Origin: Anaerolineae bacterium
Lineage (GTDB): Bacteria; Chloroflexota; Anaerolineae; B4-G1
NCBI GenBank assembly: GCA_016931785.1
Contig: JAFGED010000202.1
Location: forward strand, 1 to 49,649
Direction of reading: 5' to 3'
Length of the DNA stretch: 49,649 nucleotides
The notes beneath the pieces are model-generated. The model saw nothing but the letters and a program-made list of their open reading frames with translations. It did no database searches and was not told where the DNA came from. Shown here piece after piece: positions 41,665 to 49,562 of this stretch (position 1 is its first letter; each line of letters opens with the position of its first letter). A program made the position numbers and the translations under genes.

Positions 41665-43275
41665 CTATCTTTGAGAAGACAGCGCTACCACCGTGATGTC
41701 ATTCGTGCCCTCGAACGTCTTGACCACGGTAGCGCTCAGACCGGCCTCGCTGAATTTGGCCCGATGGAAGAATATGGACCACTCGACGAAATAATCTACG
41801 TCCTCGTTTGCCAGATAGATGGCAGTATCTCCACTCACATTGTAAGGTATTGCAGCGTAGTTGACGACGCCATCCAGATTGACGACCTGACGGTCAGAAT
41901 AGTAACCAAGTATTCCAGACTGAAAAGCGCCGATACGGGCATCTACAGGCGTGTTGCCTTTGAGCCAAGCAGCAGCATTGTACTGCGTCTTTGTAAACCA
42001 ATCCGCCGGATGAGCCAGCAGCGGGTTGATATCCGCCGGCAATGAGAAAGGCAGAGTCACCACAAAACCTATGCACAACAGTGCATAGACAATCGAACCC
42101 AACGGGCGATTTGCAAGGAAAACATTTTGAAGACTGCTATAAATCGCCTCTACCCACACGCTTAGCAAAATCAAGCCAAGCATACCCAGAGGATAAAAGT
42201 AACGTGGCCAGTTCCACATCGTGAATTGATAAAAAACGTACGCCCCTAACAACCCGACCCCATAGAACCACAGAAATGCCGAATCCTTTATAAAGGCCAA
42301 TACTTCAAACTGTATCTTTCCAGTCCTGTAAGCTAACAAATACACGCCCACCAAGGCCAAGACAGAGATGACAAAATACCTGAAAGGCATCATCGCAGAC
42401 CAAGGCAAGAACGACGTAACGGTCCTCAACTGAAGATACGGAATAAGGCCAAAGAGATGCGTGATAAATATGTTATCGCCCGCAAAGTGCGCTCTAGAAT
42501 AGAGCCTGGTTGCAGCGCCGCTATCAAATGCCAATCGACCTGTGTGGCCCCAACTTGCAGCAAACCATGGAAGCTGAGCCACAAATACGACGATCCCAAC
42601 AAGCGCTACTCCCCATAAAACTCGAACCCGCGTCCTATCGTGACGCAGATACAATACAAACCTCAAGATCAGGTCAGCCAGCAACATGGCCACAAAAACC
42701 AGCGAATCAACACGCACCAGCACCAAGAGCCCAAGCAAGAGACCCAACCCAAAAGCAATCCAAGACCGCCTCTGCGTCGACGTGTCAGGGTCGATCAAGG
42801 CAAATCGCCAGGATTCGAGATACAGGGTCACTATCAGGATCAGGAGGAACGCCTGAATAGGCGTTTCCAAACCGTTGACACCGCTAATGATATACGGAGA
42901 CAGACTCCAAGCCATTAAACTCAGCAAAGCGCCACGAAATCCTATCCGAGAATCAATGAGGCGAAATAAAAGCCAACCCGTGGCGACGTTCAAAATCGCT
43001 TCCATCACGAGAGAGAGCGCTGGCACCAGGTGATCGCTTCCCGGGAGCCCAGCATAGAAGGGAACCATGATAAAGACATACAACGGCTGGAATCCATTGG
43101 TCACGTGAATGCCATCGTGAGTCCACCCCTTACCCAGAGCGATATTGCGCGCGATGCCCAAGGAATAAAAGGAGTCATCAAGCCAAAGCACCTCCGGTTT
43201 CACCAACACGATGCCAATCCTGACGACCAATCCAACGATCGACACTCCAAAAGCCAACTTCCGTCGCAAAGTCAT
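41665..43275 (-). CDS. GT-C glycosyltransferase, AftB-like
   Basis: 536 residues from ATG at 43275 (MTLRRKLAFG), which overlaps the upstream stop (ATGA); the longer track start is in the neighbour. First loop: VLWLDDSFYSLGIARNIALG (about 30-49), then HDGIHVTNGFQPLYVFIMVP, i.e. the 'DDxxxxxxxAxNxxxGxG...TNGxxPLxxF' pattern seen in AftB and related arabino/mannosyltransferases. About eleven membrane segments, C-terminal outer domain from about 430 (DARIGAFQSGILGYYSDR). Base composition is AT-richer than the flanking genes, which suggests separate acquisition. Confidence 0.85.
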   Translation of the reverse strand: MTLRRKLAFGVSIVGLVVRIGIVLVKPEVLWLDDSFYSLGIARNIALGKGWTHDGIHVTNGFQPLYVFIMVPFYAGLPGSDHLVPALSLVMEAILNVATGWLLFRLIDSRIGFRGALLSLMAWSLSPYIISGVNGLETPIQAFLLILIVTLYLESWRFALIDPDTSTQRRSWIAFGLGLLLGLLVLVRVDSLVFVAMLLADLILRFVLYLRHDRTRVRVLWGVALVGIVVFVAQLPWFAASWGHTGRLAFDSGAATRLYSRAHFAGDNIFITHLFGLIPYLQLRTVTSFLPWSAMMPFRYFVISVLALVGVYLLAYRTGKIQFEVLAFIKDSAFLWFYGVGLLGAYVFYQFTMWNWPRYFYPLGMLGLILLSVWVEAIYSSLQNVFLANRPLGSIVYALLCIGFVVTLPFSLPADINPLLAHPADWFTKTQYNAAAWLKGNTPVDARIGAFQSGILGYYSDRQVVNLDGVVNYAAIPYNVSGDTAIYLANEDVDYFVEWSIFFHRAKFSEAGLSATVVKTFEGTNDITVVALSSQR

Positions 43276-44891
43276 GACAGCTCCTTCCACAGCCTTGAGG
43301 CCGCCCAGCCTGCCAGTATCGCCAGCGCGCCCCACACGACCACGAGCAGGCCCGGCGGCGCGCCCAACAACAGCCAAATGACCAACCACAGGTTGAGTGC
43401 ATTGAACGAAAGCAGCCCGGCCGTCTCGGTCAACACGTCCCAAGGGACGAGTCCCTCGTCGACGTTCCGCGCCGCCTGGGCGCGCGCCGCATCCGCCACC
43501 GCCGCACGCAGCGCGGGATCCCGCATCAGCACCGAGACCTCCAACAGGCTGCGCCACTGGTTCCACAGCGGCGAGTCGGCGGGATGGTAGAGCATGCGCA
43601 GCGTGTAATCCGTCGGCGAGGCGGAGCGATTATAGAGCACGTTGAGCGTCCGCGCAGGCTGCACCAGAAAGGCGGGCACCTGCACCACGAACCCCAGCAC
43701 CACGATCAATGCCAGCGCCAACCGCCCCCAGGCTCGATGCGGAGATCGCTGGAACCACTCTGCGGCCGGCAGAATCAACAGAGGCAAGATCGGCAGGATC
43801 AGGCGCGGTCCCCACGCCCCGCTGCCGTGCCAATGATTGTAAACTGAATGAACCAGCAGGTAAAGGCCCGCCACGCCGCCCAGGAGAATCATCGCGCGCG
43901 GCCTGCGCCGCATCAGAGGCACAAATCCCGCCAGTCCCAGCAACACCGGCGGGCAGTACCACAGCAACCCCTTGCCGGGACTCCAGAGCAACCCCGCCAG
44001 TCCCACCCAGGGCGGCACGCCCCAGGCGGCGGTGCGATAGCCGGTATCGAAGGGGGAACCGAACCTGGCGACGTTGTAACACCCCACCCCGGCCAGCGCC
44101 AGCGCCAGCGGCGAGGCCAGAAGCGTCACCGCCCGCCAGCGTCCCTCCTTGCGCAAAGCGGCAAAGACGAGAAAGGCAGGCGCAGCGACCGCGGCCACCG
44201 GCTTGACCAACACCGCAACCCCCAGCGCCGCCCCACAGTTGATCCACGCGCTCGCGGCCCCCTCGCTCCCGGCCAACGCCGCCCAAACGGCCACAAGCAA
44301 GGCCAGCGCCACCAGCGGCTCGCTGAAAAATGTCTCGCCATAGACCAAAAGGGGGGTCGCCAAACCCGCCACCAAAGCGACGCCCACCGCCGCGCCCCCG
44401 CCGTAGCCCAGCCGCCGGGCCAGGCAGTAAAGCACGCCACCCGCCCCGGCTAGCGCCACGGGGTTGAGCAGCATGACCGCCGCCCGCGTGACGAAACCCT
44501 CCGTCCCCCAACCTGTCAGGCGGTGAATGCCCCGCCCCAACAGGTAAAACGGCACCGCCAGCAGCGACTGCCCCACGCCGTACTGGGCATAGTAGCGGCC
44601 GTCGCTCCCCCACGCCCCATAGGGACCGCCGCCCCGCAGCTTTTCGGGAGGGATCGGCTCGCCAAAGGGGTCAAGCACCACGGCGTCCGGCGATGGCGGT
44701 GGGATGGCAAAACCACGCCCCTCCACGAAGGAGCGAGTCGCCTGGTAGATCGTCTCACCGTCTCCACTGCCGATGCGCAGCGAGGTCAGAAGCAAATAGA
44801 TCAACAACAAGAACAGCCCGACGAGACAGGCCGTCCGGCGATCATCCCCCACTACACCTTCGCCGTGTCGAACACCGCAAGAGTTGGTCAT
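43272..44891 (-). CDS. GT-C-like membrane glycosyltransferase
   Basis: 539 residues from ATG at 44891 (MTNSCGVRHG). The longer track start would overlap the divergent gene. First outer loop: RIGSGDGETIYQATRSFVEG (about 41-60), then YAQYGVGQSLLAVPFYLLG; the GDGE acidic pair and the YGxGQSLLxVP segment recur in a family of bacterial GT-C-like proteins. Later LVYGETFFSEPLVALALL and YNHWHGSGAWGPRLILPILP. About eleven membrane segments, no large soluble domain. It is the first gene of the minus-strand block and is divergent from the gene at 44930, from which it is separated by 38 bases. Confidence 0.82.
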   Translation of the reverse strand: MTNSCGVRHGEGVVGDDRRTACLVGLFLLLIYLLLTSLRIGSGDGETIYQATRSFVEGRGFAIPPPSPDAVVLDPFGEPIPPEKLRGGGPYGAWGSDGRYYAQYGVGQSLLAVPFYLLGRGIHRLTGWGTEGFVTRAAVMLLNPVALAGAGGVLYCLARRLGYGGGAAVGVALVAGLATPLLVYGETFFSEPLVALALLVAVWAALAGSEGAASAWINCGAALGVAVLVKPVAAVAAPAFLVFAALRKEGRWRAVTLLASPLALALAGVGCYNVARFGSPFDTGYRTAAWGVPPWVGLAGLLWSPGKGLLWYCPPVLLGLAGFVPLMRRRPRAMILLGGVAGLYLLVHSVYNHWHGSGAWGPRLILPILPLLILPAAEWFQRSPHRAWGRLALALIVVLGFVVQVPAFLVQPARTLNVLYNRSASPTDYTLRMLYHPADSPLWNQWRSLLEVSVLMRDPALRAAVADAARAQAARNVDEGLVPWDVLTETAGLLSFNALNLWLVIWLLLGAPPGLLVVVWGALAILAGWAASRLWKELS

Positions 44892-44912
44892 TGTGCCATC
44901 CACGTGTATAAT
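44884..44912 (+). promoter_or_regulatory. Promoter for the plus-strand GT-C gene, inside the divergent intergenic spacer
   Basis: TTGGTC (44884-44889), 17 bases, consensus TATAAT (44907-44912). The -35 box overlaps the first codons of the minus-strand gene. The ribosome-binding site AGGAGA (44919-44924) starts at about the expected transcription start, giving a leader of only about ten bases. Confidence 0.5.
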
Positions 44913-44929
44913 CATATCAGGAGAGACAA

Positions 44930-46522
44930 GTGACGGAACGTGAAACACGTCGCAATCGCCTCGATTGGCTGCTGCTCGCCGGGCTGGTGATCATCGCCCT
45001 GCTGGCCCGCCTCGTGCCCGGCGAGCGCACGGTGGACGACGCCTACATCACCTTCCGCTACGCCCGTAACGCCGTCGAGGGAGCCGGATTCGTCTACAAT
45101 GTCCCTTCGACAGGCTCAGGGCATGGCGAACGCGTGCTGGGCACGACGACGCCGCTCTACACGCTGCTAATGGCGGGGCTCTCGCTGCTGACCGGATCCC
45201 GCGACTTTCCCGCCATAGCGCTGATCGCCAACGCGCTGGCAGGCGGCTTCTCCGTCGGGATGCTCTATGGCCTGGGCAAGCGATTCGCCGGCCACCCTTT
45301 CCCCGCCGCGACCGTGGCGCTCCTGTGGGCCCTGGCCCCTTTTAGCGTCTCCTTCGCCGTGGGCGGGATGGAGACCGACCTGACCATCGGCCTGCTCATC
45401 GCCGCCGCCTACACTTATCTGGCGGAGCGTCCCCGCGCGATGGCCGTCCTATCAGCGCTGGCGCTCCTGGCCCGCCCAGACACGGCCATCTTGTTAGGAC
45501 CGCTCTGGCTCGGCCTCATCCTGGCAGAGCGCCGCATCCCCTGGCGAGAGGGACTGATCGGGCTGGCCATCCTGGCCCCCTGGCTGATCTTTGGCACGCT
45601 GTATTTCGGCAGCCCGCTCACCAACTCCGTCTCCGCCAAATCCGTCGTCTACCTCCTCCCTCCCGGATCAGCCTTCCTGCGCCTGCTGCAACACTACGCC
45701 ACGCCCTTCATCGAACAGAACGTCCTGCCGCCTGCAGGCATCTTTGTCGCCCTCGTCGTGTACTGCGGCCTATGCGCCCTAGGCTCTATCAACGCGTTCC
45801 ACCGCGACCGCAAGGCATGGCCGCTGATCGCCTACCCCTTCGTCTACTTTGGGGTCTTTGCCCTGGCCAATCCCCTCATCTTTCGCTGGTACCTCTCCCC
45901 GCCGGTGCCGTTCTACTTTCTGCTGATCGTCACCGGCGTGTGGACGGTGAATCAGGATATTGGCAAATTGGTAAACTGGGAATCGCGGCGCTTTCCCATT
46001 TATCTATTTGCCAATTTACCATTCACCATCTTCACCGTCGCCGCGCTCGCCCTCACGCTCAACGCCTGGACGCTGCATCCCGACCACGGCCCCGACCGGC
46101 CCGCCCCGGAGATGGCCTGGTTCGGCGGCGAGATCGTCTACCGCCAGATCGCGCTCGACCTCAAGGACCAACTTGGGCCAGGCGATGTGGTCGCCATCGC
46201 CGATATCGGCGCCTTTGGCTACTACAGCGAGGCGTATATCCTGGACCCGGTCGGCCTGATCTCGCCGGACTCTAGCCGGTATTACCCCGTCCCGCCCGAG
46301 CAGCACGCCAACGCCCTGGCGGTATCCACGCAGTTGATCCTGGATCGGCAGCCCAGCTACGTGATCATGCTGGAAGCCTACATCCGGCACACCCTGCTCG
46401 AATCGGACGCGTTCAGTGTCCAGTACGAGCTACTCGATACCATCGAGACCGACATCCTGGAGAGCTCGGCCTTTATGGTCTTTTGCCGATCCGACCTAGA
46501 TGTGGACGAAAAAGGCCAGTAG
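44930..46522 (+). CDS. GT-C glycosyltransferase, AftB-like, only plus-strand member
   Basis: 530 residues from GTG at 44930 with AGGAGA six bases upstream. First loop: ERTVDDAYITFRYARNAVEG (about 27-46) followed by GERVLGTTTPLYTLLMAG, the 'DDAYI..RYA.N...G.G.VYN.GERV.G.T.PL' signature. Between VYN and GERV the sequence PSTGSGH is inserted (45101-45124). A second insert-like tract (IGKLVNWESRRFPIYLFANL) is encoded by octamer repeats at 45960-46019. About eleven membrane segments and a C-terminal domain with DVVAIADIGAFGYYSEAYIL. The last 27 bases overlap the convergent gene at 46496. Confidence 0.86.
   Translation: MTERETRRNRLDWLLLAGLVIIALLARLVPGERTVDDAYITFRYARNAVEGAGFVYNVPSTGSGHGERVLGTTTPLYTLLMAGLSLLTGSRDFPAIALIANALAGGFSVGMLYGLGKRFAGHPFPAATVALLWALAPFSVSFAVGGMETDLTIGLLIAAAYTYLAERPRAMAVLSALALLARPDTAILLGPLWLGLILAERRIPWREGLIGLAILAPWLIFGTLYFGSPLTNSVSAKSVVYLLPPGSAFLRLLQHYATPFIEQNVLPPAGIFVALVVYCGLCALGSINAFHRDRKAWPLIAYPFVYFGVFALANPLIFRWYLSPPVPFYFLLIVTGVWTVNQDIGKLVNWESRRFPIYLFANLPFTIFTVAALALTLNAWTLHPDHGPDRPAPEMAWFGGEIVYRQIALDLKDQLGPGDVVAIADIGAFGYYSEAYILDPVGLISPDSSRYYPVPPEQHANALAVSTQLILDRQPSYVIMLEAYIRHTLLESDAFSVQYELLDTIETDILESSAFMVFCRSDLDVDEKGQ
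45101..45124 (+). repeat. Short dispersed repeat (CTTCGACAGGCTCAGGGC type) interrupting a conserved motif
   Basis: GTCCCTTCGACAGGCTCAGG then GCAT, encoding VPSTGSGH in frame exactly between the conserved halves VYN and GERV. This short sequence is one I know as widespread in many GC-rich genomes. Confidence 0.65.
45960..46019. repeat. Octamer repeats in inverted arrangement within the plus-strand GT-C gene
   Basis: Left part TTGGCAAA TTGGTAAA CTGGGAAT; right part TCCCATTT ATCTATTT GCCAATTT ACC, which is close to the reverse complement of the left part. About 60 nt, frame kept, placed after the helix LLIVTGVWTV and before LPFTIFTVAALAL. Confidence 0.7.
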
Positions 46523-47638
46523 CGCCAGAGAGAGAATCCACAACAGGCTGTAGTTGAGCACGCGCCCGCTGCGCCGCCATCCGCCGTACAGCACCATACT
46601 GTGCACCAGCCCGATCGAGAGACGCGTCGCGCCCGAAAGCTCGCGGTACGTCGAGTAGGGCAGCACGATCATCAGCAGAGCGTTCCCCAGCAGCATGAAC
46701 GCCAGCGGGTGCCACCGGCGCCGCCACAGCTCGCGCGCGCCCAGAATGACGGCAGCCAGCGACGGCACGACGGCCAGCGGCCCCATGATCAGCAGCCTGC
46801 CCAGCAGCAGATTCACGTCATCGCTGCCAGGCGCCATCAAGCCCCCAAAGGGGATCAGCGAGAAACTGGTCGTCGCCGCCCCGCCCGAGGCCAGGCCCAC
46901 CGATCCGAACCAACGATACAACAAAAGCCTGTAGGCGATAAAGGGCACGCCGTTCACCAGCAGCAGCCTTCCCACCTGCCTCCACTTTTTCCCCAGCACG
47001 TATGCCGCCAGGAACGCCCCGACGGCCAGTAGCGCCGTCTCTTTGGCAAACACGGCCAGCATCAGCATCGCGGCGCCGAGCCAGCTCCGCTCCTGCACGT
47101 AGAACCACATCCCCAGCAGGATCAGCGCGCAGGAGAGCGGCTCGTTGGTATCGAGGCGCAGCGCGATCAGCAAGCCGGCGTAGAGCCCGCACGGCAATGC
47201 GTACCAGGCGCTGACGCCATACCACGTCAGTATCCTTCCCGCGGCATAGGCGCACAAGCCAATAGAGACAAGGTTGACCAAGATGAGCGTGCAGGGGATC
47301 CAACCGGGTTGCCCCAATGCCGCCCAACGGGCCAGGAGGGGGTACAGCACACGCTGGTAGCGATAGGCCGGGTTATCCGTGTAGCGCCAGCCTTCCAGCG
47401 GGTCCAGAGCGATCTGATAGCTGTACTGGCCGTCGTACCCCCACTCGCCATGGGGGTCGCCTTCGGCAAAATAAGAGCCGAGGAGCACGAACCGCATCGG
47501 GTCCCATTCCTCGGCTCCCAGCGCGATCAGGACGTAGCACACGCACACGACAGCCGTCACCAGCGTCACGCCCCAAACGCCGCGCAGCCGTCTCAATGCG
47601 CCCGCTATGTCGTCCCAAGGTCGGCTGTTCCTTTGCAT
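46496..47638 (-). CDS. Polytopic membrane protein ('GYDGQYSYQIALDP' family), GT-C-like
   Basis: 380 residues. The first outer loop has GAEEWDPMRFVLLG and then GEWGYDGQYSYQIALDPLEG, a signature I associate with a family of bacterial integral membrane proteins near glycosyltransferases; no biochemical role is known to me. About nine membrane segments, no soluble C-terminal domain (ends LALLAFFVHI). The ATG at 47638 lacks a strong ribosome-binding site. Its 3' end overlaps the 3' end of the convergent gene at 44930 by 27 bases. It follows rsmG by 48 bases on the same strand. Confidence 0.8.
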   Translation of the reverse strand: MQRNSRPWDDIAGALRRLRGVWGVTLVTAVVCVCYVLIALGAEEWDPMRFVLLGSYFAEGDPHGEWGYDGQYSYQIALDPLEGWRYTDNPAYRYQRVLYPLLARWAALGQPGWIPCTLILVNLVSIGLCAYAAGRILTWYGVSAWYALPCGLYAGLLIALRLDTNEPLSCALILLGMWFYVQERSWLGAAMLMLAVFAKETALLAVGAFLAAYVLGKKWRQVGRLLLVNGVPFIAYRLLLYRWFGSVGLASGGAATTSFSLIPFGGLMAPGSDDVNLLLGRLLIMGPLAVVPSLAAVILGARELWRRRWHPLAFMLLGNALLMIVLPYSTYRELSGATRLSIGLVHSMVLYGGWRRSGRVLNYSLLWILSLALLAFFVHI

Positions 47639-47686
47639 ATACGGTGGAAAAAGTGACGATCGCTAGATGCGCTGGATGGAGCACGC

Positions 47687-48409
47687 CTACTTAATCGGTG
47701 ACTTGCGGGGCATGCCGGGCCGGCGGGGGTATTTATCCGGCGTCGCAGCCAGTTTGTCCAACACCACCAGGTAGCGCGTCTCGGCCAAACCGCGCAGCTC
47801 CACCGGCACCAACTGGCGCACCCGTCCTCCCAAGGTCGTGATGGCCGTCTCGGCGGTCTGCACCTCCGCAGCAGCGCCCTCCCCCTTCTGCGCCAACGCC
47901 GCCCCGCCCACGCGCACCAGCGGCAGGAGGTACTCTGCCAGCGTGGGCATCTCTGCCACGGCGCGGGCCAACGCCCAGTCATACCGCTCCCGGCGAGAGG
48001 AATCGCGTCCCAGCGCCTCTGCCCGCCCGTGCACGATCTCGACCTCCTCGAGCCCCAGCACGCGCACGATGTGCTCCAGAAAAGTCACCTTCTTGCGCGT
48101 CGCCTCCAGCAGCGTCAAGCGCATCCCCGGACAGACGACCTTGAGCACCAAGCCGGGGAAACCCGCCCCCGTGCCCACGTCGACCACGCGCGCCCCGGCG
48201 GCTAGCTCTTTGCGGGGCAGGGCCTTGAGACAGGAGAGGGAATCGAGAAAGTGGCGCACCAGCACCCCCTCCCAGTCGGTGATGGCGGTCAAATTAAAGC
48301 GCCGATTCCAGTCTACCAGCTCCCGATAGCAGGTCTCGAAAGCGGCCAGGTGGCTATCGGCGAGCGTGACCCCCAGTTCCCGAGTACCCGCGACCAGCGA
48401 TTCCATCAC
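47687..48409 (-). CDS. rsmG: 16S rRNA (guanine527-N7)-methyltransferase RsmG
   Basis: It methylates N7 of G527 in 16S rRNA using SAM. 240 residues, the usual length. Seen: N-terminal ELVDWNRRFNLTAITD (about 30-45), SAM motif VVDVGTGAGFPGLVLKVV (about 75-92), LTLLEATRKKVTFLEHIV, and YDWALARAVAEMPTLAEYL, where the RAV segment is family-typical. The C-terminus is slightly extended and basic (RRPGMPRKSPIK). Starts at Met1 or Met2 are equivalent. It lies two bases after the ABC ATPase gene, so the two are likely co-transcribed although unrelated in function. Confidence 0.95.
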   Translation of the reverse strand: MMESLVAGTRELGVTLADSHLAAFETCYRELVDWNRRFNLTAITDWEGVLVRHFLDSLSCLKALPRKELAAGARVVDVGTGAGFPGLVLKVVCPGMRLTLLEATRKKVTFLEHIVRVLGLEEVEIVHGRAEALGRDSSRRERYDWALARAVAEMPTLAEYLLPLVRVGGAALAQKGEGAAAEVQTAETAITTLGGRVRQLVPVELRGLAETRYLVVLDKLAATPDKYPRRPGMPRKSPIK

Positions 48410-48411
48410 GC

Positions 48412-49548
48412 CTATCCTATGCGACGCTCGCTCTCGGCATCAAAGAAATAGAGTTGATCGGCGGGAAAGACGACCGACACCTCGGCTCCGATATCCAGCG
48501 CGGGATCGAGCGGCCCACTCGCCGCGCAGGCAAACGTCCCCGTGCGGACGTACACGGTCTGCAGGCGATGCCCAAAATCCGGCTCGACGATCTCCACCAC
48601 GCCGCGCAGGTGAATGCCTTCCGGCACAGGACGGCCGCCATACGCCAGGCTGGCCGCCTCGGGGCGCACGCCAAGGATCAGCTTTTGCCCCGCGCCGCAC
48701 CGCGCCCTGACCTCATCTGGCAAGGGGACGGCTATTCCCTCGAAGCGAAGCTCGCCATCGACGACCGTGCCGCCAGCGAACAGATTCATCGGGCGAGCGC
48801 CCAGGAAGCTGGCGACAAAGGCGTTAGCCGGATTTTGCCAGACCTCCTGGTACGGCCCCACCTGCTCAATCTTGCCCGCGCGCATGATGGCGATCTGGTC
48901 ACCAAGAGCGATGGCCTCTGCCTGGTCGTGCGTGACGTACAATGAGGTGATCTGAAAGCGGTGCAGCAATCGCTTGATCTCGACCCGGGTCTGAACGCGC
49001 AGCTTGGCATCCAGGTTCGAAAGCGGCTCGTCGAAGAGAAAGAGACGCGGCCTGCGCACGATCGCGCGGGCGATGGCCACCCGCTGCCGCTCCCCGCCGG
49101 AGAGCGTGCCCGGCTTGCGCTTTAGCAGCTCCTTGAACCCGATCCCCATCATCTCCGAGGTGATGCGGATGCGCTCCGCTTCTTCCTCGGCCGGCGCCTT
49201 GTGCATCCTGAAGAAAAAGCTCAGGTTCTCCTGGCTTTTGAAGTGAGGGTACAGCGCGTAATTCTGAAACACCATGCCGATGTAGCGGTCGCCCGGGGGC
49301 ACCTCCATCATATCCACGTCGTCGTAAAAGACACGCCCGGTAAAATCCGTCTCCAATCCGGCAGCCACGCGCAGGAGCGTCGACTTGCCACAGCCCGAAG
49401 GCCCGACGACGGCAATCGTCTGCCCGTCGGGGACGGTCAAATTCAGGTGATCGAGGGCTGTCACGGGGTCCTGGGAGGCGAACGAATCGCCCACTTTTCG
49501 AGGGGCGCGAAAGTTCTTGGTGACGTCTTCCAATCGGATTGTGGCCAT
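48412..49548 (-). CDS. ABC transporter ATP-binding protein, UgpC/MalK/MsmX type
   Basis: 378 residues from ATG at 49548 (MATIRLEDVTKNF), with GAGGA just upstream; the track's TTG is four codons earlier. It powers an ABC importer, usually of sugars or glycerol-3-phosphate. Visible: Walker A VVGPSGCGKSTLL, Q-loop MVFQNYALYPH, signature LSGGERQRVAIARA, Walker B LFLFDEPLSNLD, D-loop and switch YVTHDQAEAIALGD. After about residue 235 comes the C-terminal regulatory OB/TOBE domain (GVRPEAASLAYGG, VVFPADQLYFFD), as in MalK. No permease or binding protein lies in the window, so the substrate is unknown; shared ATPases serving several importers (MsmX-like) often stand alone. Confidence 0.93.
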   Translation of the reverse strand: MATIRLEDVTKNFRAPRKVGDSFASQDPVTALDHLNLTVPDGQTIAVVGPSGCGKSTLLRVAAGLETDFTGRVFYDDVDMMEVPPGDRYIGMVFQNYALYPHFKSQENLSFFFRMHKAPAEEEAERIRITSEMMGIGFKELLKRKPGTLSGGERQRVAIARAIVRRPRLFLFDEPLSNLDAKLRVQTRVEIKRLLHRFQITSLYVTHDQAEAIALGDQIAIMRAGKIEQVGPYQEVWQNPANAFVASFLGARPMNLFAGGTVVDGELRFEGIAVPLPDEVRARCGAGQKLILGVRPEAASLAYGGRPVPEGIHLRGVVEIVEPDFGHRLQTVYVRTGTFACAASGPLDPALDIGAEVSVVFPADQLYFFDAESERRIG

Positions 49549-49562
49549 TGAGTTCCTCAAAC

